From Eutreptiella sp. 'Long Island Sound 2002' (lineage: Eukaryota > Euglenozoa > Euglenophyceae > Eutreptiales > Eutreptiaceae), in the NCBI GenBank assembly GCA_964036045.1, contig OZ038382.1, forward strand, positions 130,448,556-130,512,555: a stretch of DNA of 64,000 bases, given 5' to 3'. A program made the position numbers and the translations under genes. This document shows, piece after piece, positions 43,472-55,599 of the stretch. Under the pieces are notes generated by a model. The model saw only the letters and a list, made by a program, of their open reading frames with translations, did not search any database and was not told where the DNA came from. Within the stretch, counting starts at the first letter, position 1, and each line of letters starts with the position of its first letter.

Positions 43472-43689
43472 CTGGGCTCTGCAGAGCCCAGCCAACAGAG
43501 AAACCCCAATAAGCACCCCTCAAGTACCAAGATTATGAGTGCTGGGCTCTGCAGAGCCCAGCGTCCCGTAATCAGTAATGGCGGGCCGTGTAATAGATAG
43601 AGGAAAAAGAGGGAGGGACGTGCCACAAGCAAAGAATTGAGAAGGGGTAAAAGTAGCATTTGGCGCAAGCTGGGCTCTGCATAGCCCAC
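43472..43689. repeat. Palindrome trio, 70- and 128-bp spacing
   Basis: Copies start at 43472 and 43542 (both perfect) and at 43670 (one base changed, GCATAGCCCA). They lie upstream of the 412-aa gene and downstream of the Pro-rich gene. Copy A keeps the last two at 53675 and 53803, again 128 bp apart. Confidence 0.92.
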
Positions 43690-44788
43690 GGTCCCAAGAA
43701 ATGATAGTTGGGGGTGCATACCACCCATTTGGGGAGTAGACCAACCACTTAATGCACCACAAAGTTTTCCGGTATTTGGCCGGGGGCATATCAGGTAGTA
43801 ATGACCACTGTGACCGATACGATCATCCTTCTTTACTGGGATAGTAGATGGTTGTGGGGGGGCAGATGGAGCCACATCCGGCGACCATCCTACATGCGCA
43901 TGTGGCAAAAGTGAGTACCTGGGGGTATGTCGGTTGTCCGCATAAGCGGCAGTGGGCAACAGAGAAGTGCGCGGGGGGGGATGCAGGAGGGAACTCCTTG
44001 GGGGTAGTGCATTATCAGACAGGGGCAGCGGGGCGCTAACTGACTGCCTACCAATGGAGGTGACTGAACTGTGACTCAGGGCGGGGGGGGTGCCTCGATG
44101 TGGTACAGTCACTGGTCGCAACAGGCTGTATTTTGACTGCCCACCGGTGCGGTCTGCTTCCAAGAGTAATGGAAGTACCTTACGTGCTGGCGATCGGAGG
44201 GGTGCCGATCAATCTGTGTAAGTGTGGGTTGGTCGGCATCCGGGGGAGGAAGTGGCCGAGGAGGTGGGATACAGGGATGGGGAGACAACTCAACAGCGGG
44301 ACGTGATTCCGGATTCAGTGTATCCAGGATCAATGCAGCCCGCTCCTCGCTGCGTGACAGAAAATGGGATCGGCATATCCGATCCCCTTGTTGCCATGTG
44401 ACGAGGGGGTGCGCATTGGGTTCCGCAATGCAAAACGGAACCGTGCACGAAGCCCCAAAATGTACTGCACCAACCATCGTGCCTGGTCACCACTGTTGTC
44501 CCTCAGCAACTCCATTGTCTTTGGAGTCAATGGGTCATTGAGGGAGGCCTTTGGTGGGGTTGGTTGGTCCGTGGGGACAAGCTTTGGTGGCCGCGGTGGG
44601 GATGGGGGTGCTGACCCCGTAAACGTAATCGCCTCTTGCAAGGCGAGTATAGCTGCAGCACGCGCTGTTGTTCCACTGGTTGATGGCACCGGTAAGGGTA
44701 CAGGTCCGACAGCCTCATCTCCTTCAGTATCCTGGCCGGAACCCGGTACATCCACCTCCGTACGTCTAGCATGTGGGAAATCAGCCAT
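43690..44788 (-). pseudogene. Pro/Ser-rich protein gene of element B (two frameshifts)
   Basis: ATG at 44788 (MADFPHARR) starts an acidic then Pro-rich region and a helical stretch (NSGDQARWLVQYILGLRARFRFALRNPM). The frame shifts near 44400 into a segment SHFLSRSEERAALILDTL and a Pro-rich linker. It shifts again near 44160 into a Ser/Pro-rich tail ending in a conserved block with PNTGKLC near 43765. Copy A (53830-55529) carries the same three blocks but lacks at least one of these shifts, which shows the ancestral frame order. The exact stop is unclear, because frames run into palindromes. No family is recognised. Confidence 0.55.
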
Positions 44789-45218
44789 GAATGTTGTAAA
44801 AGGAAGATAGCATGTTACATGTACTTAATATACGGGACGTATGACCAGATAGTAAATGTACCAGCATTGCACAGTATGCACAAAAACCACCTGCAATAGA
44901 TTAGGGTATATTGCAAACAATGTGTCCTAAAACTCCCATAGTATCGGACGCACCACAACAATAGAAACACTACCCCACTGGACCCCTGTTGGACTACACT
45001 GCGTGCAAACAGTCCAAGGCTTGTTGCAGCGTACTCCTAAATGGCGACTGTCATACTTACACAATGCCATGGGTGCACCATTGTAATACACGATACAACA
45101 GCAACGCGGCAAAAAGGCATAGAAAAAAATACTACCAGACCACATGTTGAATAAGTTTCGAAGTGTCATAGCGCTATTATGTCACACAAAAGGGGGCAAA
45201 ATGGGAAGTTGTGAAGAT

Positions 45219-45308
45219 CTGGGCTCTGCAGAGCCCAGCAAACAGGGAGACCCTAATAAGCACCCCTCAAGCACCAAGTTTATGAACTGTGGGCTCTGCA
45301 GAGCCCAG
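45219..45308. repeat. Palindrome pair, 70-bp spacing
   Basis: Copies start at 45219 (perfect) and 45289 (first bases changed). The same spacer family is found, inverted, at 57507 in copy A, where only one palindrome remains. A second pair, decayed, starts at 45600 and 45669; its inverted counterpart in copy A is at 57112 and 57172. The remainder of 44800-45762 is non-coding. Confidence 0.88.
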
Positions 45309-45762
45309 GTTGTTGAAAAATCCTAATATAAGCCTTGTTTAGGCAGTTCCATCTAGATTATGTGATGCCTGGTGTGGTAAGCGTCTTGGATCATTGCCCA
45401 CTGGTAATGTATGTAGGAGTTGTATCCTTGAATACTGTTACTGTTGACCTGTGTGGGGACAATGTTTAGGTTGAATGTGTTACAATGTCAACGAGAGTAT
45501 ACCACTTAACCCAGCGCCATGTAGCGTGGCCACTGGACCACTGTATACAGGTGCCGAGTGTTGTACCGGGGGGTAGGTACAGAGGGTATAACTTGTAACC
45601 TGGGCTTTGAAGAGCCCAGAGATCTAAGATGTGTAATGTTGGGGCCAGAAATGACTTACACGGCTGGTCTGGGCTCTGCAAAGGCAAGCCTGATGAAAAA
45701 ATGCAAATTTGAACCCCCATTTTACCATACGCAAAACACCACCCATCACCCCTTCTTTCACT

Positions 45763-45794
45763 AAAACGATAGGGTGCACTATGGGCCTCCTAAG
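45763..45794 (-). repeat. Right terminal inverted repeat of element B
   Basis: The reverse complement begins CTTAGGAGGCCCATAGTGC and matches the left end at 30 of 32 positions. It is followed directly by GTGAT (45795-45799), the second copy of the target duplication. Confidence 0.9.
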
Positions 45795-45987
45795 GTGATA
45801 CCACGGTATTCACCAGTTCCTCATTTAGCTCTATGAAGAACAGCTTCGAGTTCCGTGGGTCTGTTCCGGGAAGGAGATGGACTTCATCAGAGTTCAAACC
45901 AATAGACCCCAGCAGCCCGTTGATTAGGTCATTGTGGACCTGCACGGCGTACTGGTTATCCCGCACATCTGGCTCTAGGTGTCTGGC
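45795..45987 (-). pseudogene. LINE ORF1, part upstream of the element B insertion
   Basis: A minus-strand frame reads protein-like sequence (HNDLINGLLGSIG.., FFIELNEELVNTV) into the target duplication. Joined through one copy of GTGAT, it continues in the same frame into 26018 and onward. The upstream limit is near 45987, where sequence typical of copy A (a GGGTGTC and poly-G tract) begins, so the LINE is probably 5'-truncated there. Confidence 0.75.
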
Positions 45988-46439
45988 TGGGTGTCTAGGG
46001 GGGGGGGGGGGTCCCTGGGACATTATTAGGCAAAGTTGTACCGGTTGAGACTAGTGAACTTGCGGAAGTTTCAACACGCACAGCGTCTTTGTAGATCCAA
46101 TCAATTGGCATCCCAGGGGGATCCTGGGCTGTGCAGAGCCCAATACTATCAAGATGGTAATATGACGGCTAAAATTGGTCAATGTGGTTTATCTCGGCTT
46201 TGTAGACCCGGGCATGACCAAAATGGTGAATTAGGGGGTGTTTGGGGGGAGGGGGGGGCGTTCTTGGACATCATCAGGTAAGGTTGCACCAGTCATCTGC
46301 AGTGAAGTTGCGAAAGTTCCAATAGGCACAGCGTCTCTTAAGATCCAATCAATCTGCATCCCATGGGATCCAGGGTTCTCCAGAGCCTAGCAGACTCAAG
46401 CTGCTTGGTGTCACACTGAAATCGGTCATTACACTTCAT

Positions 46440-46664
46440 CCAGGCTACTTGTCGCAGCGGCCCACTGAATCGGAATCACAACAAAAGGGAGGGGGTTTAC
46501 AAGGCAACAGCATACGTCTTGAAGGGTGGATGCGCTCAGCCGGCATGTCGGGATGACCAAAGTGATACCACCACAATTCCCTAGCGCGGAGCTCCTTTGC
46601 CAGCTTCTGGAAGCCCGGTACTGTACTCTTCGGCGAAGCCATGTGGTTGCATACACGCCACAAA
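46440..46664 (-). pseudogene. C-terminal fragment of the ParB-like gene (copy A)
   Basis: This is homologous to B 30460-30690 and in the same orientation. It stops at ACGCCACAAA, the inversion breakpoint. The rest of the gene lies at 49980-50925 on the plus strand. Confidence 0.7.
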
Positions 46665-46970
46665 ATTTTTTATTCAAATAGGCCAGCTCTGAATGTGCCA
46701 GGTGCCGCATGGGCCGAGTTCAGCATTAAATACAGATTTTGGCAGTGCCAAGGTGAGCATATGGGCTTCAACTCTTGGCGGGGCCCCGATGTTTTCCCGT
46801 TCATGTGGGTGTGGTCATGTTAGAGGGATTTCCCACTCGTTTGGATCCCCGTGCGCTTTTTGTCGTTTTGGTAGTGGCTGCAGCGGGACTTCCCGCAAAG
46901 TGGGGTCCCATTGCTCATGTCGTGGCTTCCGTATGAAGTAGATCGTGCGTCATGGCTATCTGGAAGCGCC

Positions 46971-49770
46971 CTAGTATAGGGCTGTCTTTAGTCCGTAGCT
47001 TTTTGCTGCCTTATGTGCCAATCGATTGATGCGTTCCTGCTGCAGCCATGTGTATAGTGCCTGTTGCGTATGGTGTGCGAGTACCACATCACTGTCTTTG
47101 CGCAGTCTCTCAAACCTCTCGTATGAGAGTAGTGACATTTTCATGTTTGCATATTGTCGCATGGTGTCGCGTTTTGCCTGGTGGTACCATTTTCGGCGTT
47201 CCAGACACATTGCTGTGTACGCGTTGTGTAGTCGTTGTGTCTCTATGTGTTCCTTCGGCACTTTTGCCACCAGCAAATGGTAATCCTTCTTGGCCATCAG
47301 TGTGTTGGTGTACACTGTGCGTAGCTCCTGCAAGTGCTTTTGTGCGGTCTCTGTGACTTGCGCAGACCAGTAGATCTCACACGCACGTTGTGCGTGCTCA
47401 GAGGCTAATTTGTCTAACCACGAGGGGTAGTGCTCCTGTCGTATGGGTAAGTTGTTGAGGCGCCGTCGCTTTGATGTGCGCTCTTCGTGTGTCTGTTTGT
47501 GTGTTTTATGTATGTTAGTAAACCAGGTCACTGCCTCCCCAGCGTTTGCAGCGTGTGCTGCTTGGAGCCACAGTTCGGCGTCTACGGGCGCAGATGCTAA
47601 TTGTCGTTTCTGCCTTACGCTTCTGGTTCCGGGCAAGATACTGCAGTGGCGCTCCGACTTGGTCGCGTAGGTTCCGTGCGGTTTCCCATGGTGGTAGTGG
47701 CTGTGCGGTAAACCTAGTCAGCCATAGGGGTGACAGGGGCTGCTGTGGTGTGGGGTCGGCTAGCTTTCGTCTCGCGGTCCGGGCGGCCTGGATGATGCGA
47801 AACTGGAAGAGGCCGCCCTTTGCCCGTAGCTTGTGTCTTTCCGTTTTGGGTATGGCGTCGATGAGGAACACTGGGATAAGTAACCTTGCGCATAACCACA
47901 GTTCATGGCTCGTGGCCGTGGTCCGCCACTGGCAGGCGTAGTGCGTCCACTCGGTCCAGCTCCTGCACCACAGATCCCAGAATTCATCCGAGGCAGGGCA
48001 GCAAGCTAGTCGTGACTGCACTGACGCCCCACGATGTTGCGCGCAATGGGCACACAAGACAGGTAATTGCTCCCAGGGTGCGCTTGATCCCCACCATCTT
48101 ACTTGACCCCACAGCCAGGGGGTCTACGTGTTTCGCCGGTAGTGTTTCATGGGGAGCCAGCTCACCCAGTGTACGTCTGTGGTGTGTTTTTGTCTACGCA
48201 CTTGCATGATCCATGTCTTTGCAGGCCTGGGCATGATTTATCCGATGAGGACAATATCGTGTGGTTGTGGTTGTTGGGAATCCATGGGCAAGTTGTCACT
48301 TATATTCGCTAGGATGTCGGAGTGGTTGTTCCCTTGTACGTCCTCGTACTCGTTGTAGGTATTTGCTTGATCAAGTGTGCGGTGCCCGGGGGTCCACCGT
48401 ATGGTGAGTCGTTTCGTAGAGGCGTTGTGATATCCTATGTTGCGGAAATCTTGGTCTTTGACCACCCCTTTTCGTTTCATAGGGGTGGCTTTGACCACGC
48501 CTTGGTTGTCTAAAATGATCTTGTCCCCCTCCTTTGCCAGCTCGGAGGCCAAAGCGCAGGCGATTGTCTCAGCGCGGTATACCTGTTGCGGTCCGTGTAC
48601 ACGGAAAGCTGCGCGTTAATTCCCGTTGTACATTCCTCCCCCCGCTCTACGTTGTCGTTTCGATCCGTCACTGTGGTGGTGGGTTCGCCCGTGTAGTAAA
48701 GGGTAATACTATGGAGTTTCTGCTGGTAGGGTAGTGTATGTGCCACCTTGAGGGTTTACTCGGGGGTTGGTTCGTCGGGTGGGTTCACCCAGCCATAGTC
48801 GAGACGGCTGGTTGCCGCTCGTGTTTTACCAGCGCTTATTTCCTGGTCCTCTTCCGAGCTTTCTGAGTCCTATAGGCCCTGTGCTAAGGGGCGGTGCTGT
48901 CTATGTTGGGAGATACGTTGACCCACCGTGCCCCCTAGGATGCGGATGGCGTCGATATGTTCATATTGGGTTGCCGTGAGTTGTTGTGTAGGGCCGTTGT
49001 TTTGTAGCTCTTGCTGCCCATGTGTGATCCACCGGGTGATGCAAGACAACCATAGTTGGCGCATGCCTAGTCCCCCGTGAGTTAGGTTTGTCGTGAGGCG
49101 ATGTTTGTTCATTTGCTGTTCTATCCGGGTGTGCCCCTTAAATACTGTAAGAGTATGTCGTCCCACAGTGCCATCGGGGATCTTTTTCCCAGGAAGAGCC
49201 CCCTGTACGTCCACCGGGGGATGAGGACGGCGTTGATTATAGTTACCTTCTCGTAGCCATTTAGCGGCAGGTTATGTATGCCGCTATGTCATGGTATAGT
49301 TGTGTGGTCTTCTTGTATGGGGTGGGCCAAAATGTGGCCTAGGTATGTTGGTATGGGTGGGCGCACGGGTATTTGTTGGTGTTGCCAGTTGATTGGCTCC
49401 AGGCTATAGTTTTGGGACCAGTGATACACTTTGGTTTTGTCTTTGTTAAAGCTTAACCCCATCGTATGCGCCACGTCGTGAAGTGCATCGAGGGTATGCA
49501 GTAGTGTGTCTGTCGTGGGTGCTCATAAGGCGTTGTCGTCGACAAATACGTAGAGGCAGGCATCCAGAAGTCGTTCCCTGGTTTCCCTTAGTAGGATGTC
49601 GTAGTATAGGAGGTATAGGAGTATAGCATACACGCCAGAAATGTTGAAGGCCCAATTTTGCAGTTGTTCTATACATGTGTCAACGAGGGACGCTTTGGTG
49701 GGCCTGTTGGATGTTGTGACCATCAGCGCGCCCTGGACATTATATTTGAGATGCCTCTGCAGTGATTAGC
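46971..49770 (-). pseudogene. Reverse transcriptase/RNase H gene of copy A (decayed)
   Basis: The minus-strand order is a reverse transcriptase palm, a downstream RT segment, RNase H and a C-terminal region. The palm (49770-49520) has NRPTKASLVDTC and FVDD, but the usual QG..SP motif is deleted. The next RT segment is at 49474-49290 (GLSFNKDKTKV, YLGHIL). RNase H spans 48746-48238 (VYTD, then LDNQGVVKA, RWTPGHR and NNHSDILA). The C-terminal region (48057-46971) has a CAHC..C motif and Trp-rich blocks such as HYPSWLDKL. Frames shift at least five times. No endonuclease domain was found. Element B keeps only the first 118 bp, so this gene predates the split of A and B and may have been a normal passenger of the element, or an early LINE insertion. 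Confidence 0.75.
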
Positions 49771-49979
49771 TGTTTTGAAGACATGTTTGCCCGTTTCAAC
49801 CCCTACAGGTGCCAATTTGAATGCTTCGATCCACCTAATTTGCTGTCCAAATCTGCCATTTGCCATCATTGATGCTTTGAATTGTGTGATTGTTGTGTTG
49901 TTTTTACCAACCTGATTTGTCCTCTAAAGTCGGTGTGTTTCTGAGACATGTGTGACATACCAAACAACATTGCCATGGA

Positions 49980-50925
49980 TGGCAACGCTGCTGAGACACC
50001 ACCGATGGACACATCGTAAGCCGAGAAAGTGGATGCACCGCAGCCAGCGCCCTCCATAGAGGAAGCTGTACCGGGCAGCACTGTTGCTGGGGCCAGCCAA
50101 GCCAGCCAATCCCCCTCGCAAGTGGGGAACAAGGGTGGTGCAAGGAAGATGGGTAGCATCAAGGACTCCACAAGCGTACTGGCCATTCAAAACTACGTGG
50201 AGGTGAGGAGAACGAAGGTGCCACGCAAGGAGCTGAAGATGGATAGGTCCATGGAGTATGGGCAATCTAGGCTCATCGATTGGGACCACGTGGCAGAGGT
50301 AGAGGAGGACCTACTTGCAAACCCCCCCAATGGCCAACTGTAGCTTCTGGTTTGGGACGCCGAAGCTATGGAAATGTTACGACGCAATTCGATCAACGTA
50401 ATTGGCTGATTGGCCCACCCTGTGTGATGTGGCATGCTGTTGTATTTAGTGGGAGCCCTATGGGTGATCGGAAGCCAACACGGCGTTGCGGCGTGTGATG
50501 AAATGTGCAAGGATGTGACAGCAAGGATGGGCGAGATTGAGGACTGGATGACAAATTTAACGTGCGCATCTTGAAGTTTGATCCACCCCTCGAGATCAGG
50601 CGAAAGCTGGCTGGACAACACAATAGGGCGCAACACGGTGGATGTGAGAGCAATGTACCCCAACTGCTTAACAATTTCCTACAACCGGCGGCTACGGACA
50701 CACAGTGTAAGAAGACAATTGTCACCTTGATTCGTGAGGCAATCGTGGAGGTGGGGCTGACTGCGAAATCCGGCAATACGAAGACAATCGTCAAGCAAAT
50801 GAGGCCAGCTGCCCAAATGGCCTTGACGTGTGGTGCCACCTTCACGGACGCACTCGGCAAGATGGTGGAACACAAACAGGTGATTGCCCTTTGTACAATG
50901 CGATGCTTTGCTGGAATGCAACCCG
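49980..50925 (+). pseudogene. N-terminal part of the ParB-like gene (copy A, inverted)
   Basis: This matches B 31660-30720 in inverse orientation. It conserves the Ser/Gln-rich start, the RLIDWDHVAEV block, ALWVIGSQHGVAAC near 50470 and the helical part ending FAGMQP. Stops and shifts differ from B (for example a two-base loss near 50550). It ends at the inversion breakpoint near 50925. Confidence 0.7.
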
Positions 50926-51173
50926 AAACCAAGCCAAACCTGCTTGTGGCAATTTACCTTCAAACATCGTAACAATGTATCACTACGGCAGTGCCAGGCA
51001 CACCTCTTCCATGGTCAAACAGGCTGACGCAGCGGGTGCACACTACAATACGAAAGCATGGAGATGTGTGCACACATCAAAGCATGGTGATGGCATGGTC
51101 CACGACTGGCCTAGCACTAACAAAGGAACGGAAAATGACCAGATGGGGGTACATGTTGGGCATTGGTAACAGG

Positions 51174-51263
51174 CTGGGCTCTGCAGGGCCCAGAGTAACA
51201 AGAACCAATAATACAACCCCTCAAAACTCAGTGTCGGACAAAGCCGGGCTCCGCAGAGCCCAA
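51174..51263. repeat. Palindrome pair of copy A, 70-bp spacing
   Basis: Copies start at 51174 and 51244, each with one or two changes from the perfect palindrome. They are followed by a poly-G tract at 51315-51327, as in B at 32248. Confidence 0.88.
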
Positions 51264-51355
51264 ACCTTTGGGGTACAGCAATAACAGGGTTGTACACATC
51301 AAATTGGGCTTTTTGGGGGGGGGGGGGTTTGCATTGCCACACCCCCTCCCCGTGA

Positions 51356-53493
51356 TCAGTTTGAATTTATCAGGTCAAACTCACCCAACTCCTCAGTGAG
51401 CATAACAGGTACAGGGCCATCACACAGGGCGTCAACATCTACAGCAGCCGTGGCCCACAGCACAGGTACACCATCCTGAGGAGGGGGAAGCCCATGATCA
51501 ATGAACATGGCATTTGGCATTGGGGGAACAATGTGCTCCATTGCAATTGGTATGAACCCAACTGTTTCTACAGCTGCCCGGGCCTCGCAGCACTTCACGG
51601 GTGGTCTAAGTGAGATATGTTGCCGTATGTAATCCATGGCATCATTGCGGAGCCCTTGTCCACCTACCAGCGTGCGCAGAAGGCGCTTTAGAATAGATTT
51701 CATAAACGCAACAGTTAGCATACCCCGGTTCCCTTGTTGGGGAACACGTACGTTTCTGCCTCAACCACACTGACTGGACCCGAGGACCATCGCACAGTGG
51801 GATGCTCCTCCCGTCCTACACCACGCATAGGTGCCCGTACCCTATCGCGCATCTCTACACACACACTTTCGGAGAGGGAGTCCGTTGCACGTGCCTGTTG
51901 ACACACGTGCCTGCTGACGAGGGGGCATGGTGTGGAAAAGTTCACCAACCTCATCCGCCGTGTGCTTGTTGGGGTGTTACTTGCACCGTGCCCGCTATTT
52001 TGCGAGCACGGCCTAACAACATTGCTCCAGATGGGCGGCACCAGGCGTGTCGTCATGCCATTGCGTGTTGCACAGAAGTGTGCAAAATATGGTGTGGACA
52101 TAGTCCATTTTGGCTGCAGATGGACCGGCAAGGTCAACAAGTAGACCCACACAGCGCTGAAGTACATACGTGGCTACTATACCCGACCCGTCGGCGCGCC
52201 CAGCAGATTACGCACTAAGTGTCCCACTACAAAGATGGCTGGGAGGTAATAATTACGGAGGGATTCCGGGCACGGAAGGATGTGCAACCCATCCTGTGTG
52301 TTTAGGGCTGCTTGGTCGGCGCGTCCCTCAAACAGGGTAATTTTCTACCGAAGTTGTGCCTGTATGTCCGGGGCTGAGAGAGAGCCTGCGGCGATAGTTT
52401 TCTCTATGACAATGAGTTTGGCGCGGTCATTTGTGCGCGCACCGGCCCCAAACACGGGAGCGGTGATATACGAAAACAAAGGAAAGAAAATACGCCACAT
52501 GATAGTGCAGACATGTTTGTAGGGCTGCCACACGCCGTAAATCAACGAGATGCCCTGCAACCCATCCGGAAAATTCCAGTCAGTGGTTGCTCTAGAGTAC
52601 AAAAAATTTGAGCACCCGGTAGGGGATGTTGCAATCAACGAGCAATGCCATCGAGTTCTAACAATGCCGTTGGGTACTGCGTAGCATATCGACGATCCAA
52701 GAGCTTTTGGTTCTGACCTGTACCGGACTGATATATGCCAAATGGCTTCCAAAAGAGTTGCTGTCTTCCAGCCTCCCGGGCAATATCGAGGGGGGCACGG
52801 ATAGTTCTCCGAGAAATGGGTGCATTGCACATATCAGTGCACACCTTCAACATTTCTCTATGTTGTTGAACAACTGCCATGGCCATCGTGTCAACCCGGT
52901 TGGTCCACTAGTTGATGCAGAATCGGGTGACCAAGAACAAGGGGGAGGGGGGTTGTGTGCAACACCGCTATGGCGGTCACATCTAGACAGACATTGGGTT
53001 TCATTGAATTGGCCCGAAACTGGGCATGCTACCAGTTGTCCACCCACACCACAATTGCACGCCGAACAATGCCGAGCCACCGTTTGCGGAAGTGCAATGC
53101 CCCCGGGTCTGCAATAGACAACCGGGACAGCTTGGTGAGACCTGCGTGCACCAGCTTGCGCCTGTCTGCCCGCATGACAGCAATGGTGCTCTCACCACTG
53201 GGGACGGCCGCTTGTGGCAAGGCCATGCGACGCATACACCGCCATACATAATAGGCGTCGTTGGAAAAATTAGTTAGCCAACGCGGCCATTGTTTTCGTG
53301 CCAACACCTTGCAAATGCGGTCGAGCGTAATGCGGGACCGCTTGTTAACACGCAGACCCGCACAGAATTTTATGAATTCCTTCGCCACACCATGGCGCAC
53401 CGCCGACAATATCATTTGGTGACCAGTGCGGCATTCTTTCTTACAAAGAGACCGCATGTAGCTGACATGCAACGCCATAGAAACCGGTGCCAT
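51356..53493 (-). pseudogene. Putative element nuclease gene, both halves adjacent (copy A)
   Basis: 53493-52280 matches B 43362-42150, and 52275-51356 matches B 33605-32684. The join near 52275 keeps one frame (AACACACAGGATGGGT then TGCACATCC). The copy has a nonsense codon in the DNWW motif (near 53028), shifts near 52915 and 52690, and a shift near 51720. It shows that the two B pieces belong to one gene of about 700 codons and dates the 8.5-kb difference between copies. Confidence 0.7.
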
Positions 53494-53674
53494 AGTGAGA
53501 ATACAGTCTGGGTGGCACAACACGAAAAGGTGGTAACCAAAACAGGTCACTAGAGGCGTGGACTAGCACATACCGTGCATAGTGGGAGCTGAATTCACAC
53601 GTGAGGTAAAAGAAGTACGGGCTTGCATTGCGGTGGCATGCATAGAAGACATGAAATTAGGTTGTTGAAAGAAG

Positions 53675-53822
53675 CTGGGCCCTGCATAGCCCAGCATACG
53701 GAAATTGGTAATGGCGGGCCGTGTAATACGCAGAGGGGACATAGGGAGCCACGAGCCACAAGCAAGTAACCGAGAAGGGGTAAAAGTAGCATTTGGCACA
53801 GGCTGGGCTCTGCAGAGCCCAG
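53675..53822. repeat. Palindrome pair of copy A, 128-bp spacing
   Basis: Copies start at 53675 (two changes) and 53803 (perfect), at the same spacing as 43542/43670 in B. Confidence 0.88.
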
Positions 53823-53829
53823 GGTCCCA

Positions 53830-55529
53830 AAAAGTGATAATAATGGGGTGCATAACACACATATGGGAACTAGGCCAAATACTTAATGGATTACATAGTT
53901 TTCCAGTATTTGGCGGTGGCTTATCGGGTAGTAATGACCACCGTGACCGATACTGACCATTTCTCTTAACTAGGACAGTAGATGGTTGTGGGGACGCAGA
54001 TGGAGCCACACCCGGCGACAATTCTACATGCACATGTGGCAAGAGTCAGTACCTCGAGTTTGTCGGTTATCCGCACCAGCGGCAGTGGGCAACACAGAAG
54101 TGCACCCGGGGGGGGGGGGGGGTGCAGGAGGGAACTCCTTCGGGGTACCGCATTATCAGACAGGGGCACCGGGGAACCAATTGAACGCCTACCACTGGAG
54201 GTGATTGAAGTGCGACTCAAGGCAGGGGGGGTGGTTTCATGTGGTAAAGGCACGGGTGGTAACATGTTGTATTTTGACTGCCCACCGGTGTGGTTTGCTT
54301 TCATAGGTGGTCGAAGGGACCGTATGTGATGGCGATCGGAGTTGTGCCCATCAATCTGTGTAAGTGTGGGTTGGTCACCATCCGGGGGAGGAAGTGGCCC
54401 AGGAGGTGGGATACGGGGATGGGAAGACGACTCAACACAGGGACGTGATTCTAAATCAAGTGTATCGAGGATCAATGCAGCCCGCTCCTCGCTGCGTGAC
54501 AGAAAATGGGATCGGCATATCCGATCCCCTTGTTGCCCATGGGACAAGGGGGTTGCGCATTGGGTTCCGCAATGCAAAACGGAACCGTGCACGAAGCCCC
54601 CAGATGTATTGCACGAACCATCGCGCCTAGCCACCACTGTTGTCCCTCAGCAACTCCATTGTCTTTGGAGTCAATGGGTCATTGAGGGAGGCCTTTGGTG
54701 GGGTTGGTTGGTCCGTGGGGACAAGCTTTGGTGGCCGCGGTTGTCTCATTTGAGGTTTTCAAACGCTCCCCTCAGCCCCTCAAAACTGGGATCGTAGCCA
54801 CTGCAGTGATCAAGCGTTCTTGGAGTTCATTATGTACACTCAGAGGTGCATAAGTGCTGGCTCTGTGGCGGCCCGCTCTGCCTGCGATTTGGTCCGTCTT
54901 GTTGCTTCCCCCTACTTGTCCCCCTGTACCCTTGCCAAACCTAAAGACCGCAGTGGGAATGGGGTTGCTGACCCCGTAAACATAATCGCCTCTTGCAAGG
55001 CGAGCGTAGCTGCAGCATGCGCTGCTATTTCACCGGTCGATGGGACCGGTAGGGGTACAGGTCCTAGAACCTCATCTCCTTCGGTATCCTAGCCGGAACC
55101 CGGTTCATCCGCCTTCGTCCGATCCCCTTGTTGCCATGTGACGAGGGGGTTGCGCATTGGGTTCCGCAATGCAAAACGGAACCGTGCACGAAGCCCCCAG
55201 ATGTACTGCACGAAACATCGTGCCTGGTCACCACTGTTGTCCCTTAGCAACTCCATTGTCTTTGGAGTCAATGAGTCATTGAGGGAGGCCTTTGGTGGGG
55301 TTGGCTGGTCCTTGGGGACAAGCTTTGGCGGCCGCGGTGGGGATGGGGGTGCTGACCCCGTAAACATAATCGCCTCTTGCAAGGCGAGCTTAGCTGCAGC
55401 ATGCGCTGCTGTTTCACCGGTCGATGGGACCTGTAAGAGTACAGGTCCTACAACCTCATCTCCTTCGGTATCCTGGCCGGAACCCGGTACATCCACCTCC
55501 GCACGTCTAGCATGTGGAAAATCAGCCAT
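53830..55529 (-). pseudogene. Pro/Ser-rich protein gene (copy A) with internal duplication
   Basis: This is homologous to B 43690-44788, starting at ATG 55529. The helical block is intact through RNPMRNPLVTWQQGD near 55125. Then 54495-54745 repeats part of 55120-55330, with 54750-54935 of unrelated sequence between them, so a tandem duplication or gene-conversion event with an insertion has disrupted it. The downstream Ser/Pro-rich part is open from 54637 to 53966. Confidence 0.6.
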
Positions 55530-55599
55530 GGGTGTTGTAAAAAGAAAATGGCAAATTACATGCACTTAATATATGGGACATATGACTAGATAGTAAATA

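Larger units (their letters stand above)
26024..45794. mobile_element. TIR element B, 19.8 kb, apparently full length
   Basis: The two ends are 32-bp inverted repeats agreeing at 30 positions and starting CTTAGGAGGCC. A 5-bp duplication flanks them, and the insertion splits LINE ORF1. Inside, essentially all coding regions lie on the minus strand: a coiled-coil protein, a possible ParB-like protein, a putative nuclease split by an 8.5-kb segment, and a Pro-rich protein. They are separated by non-coding stretches with paired 20-bp palindromes and poly-G tracts. Two related copies (A and C) are in the window. I know of no described superfamily with this tip, duplication length and gene set. I see no DNA polymerase B, capsid or tyrosine recombinase, so Polinton, virus or Starship labels are not supported. 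Confidence 0.85.

Noticed and set aside
26024-45794. Integrated virus or Polinton
   Set aside because: No DNA polymerase B, capsid, packaging ATPase, protease or retroviral-type integrase was recognised, and the TIR tip and 5-bp duplication do not fit Polintons (6 bp, AG..).
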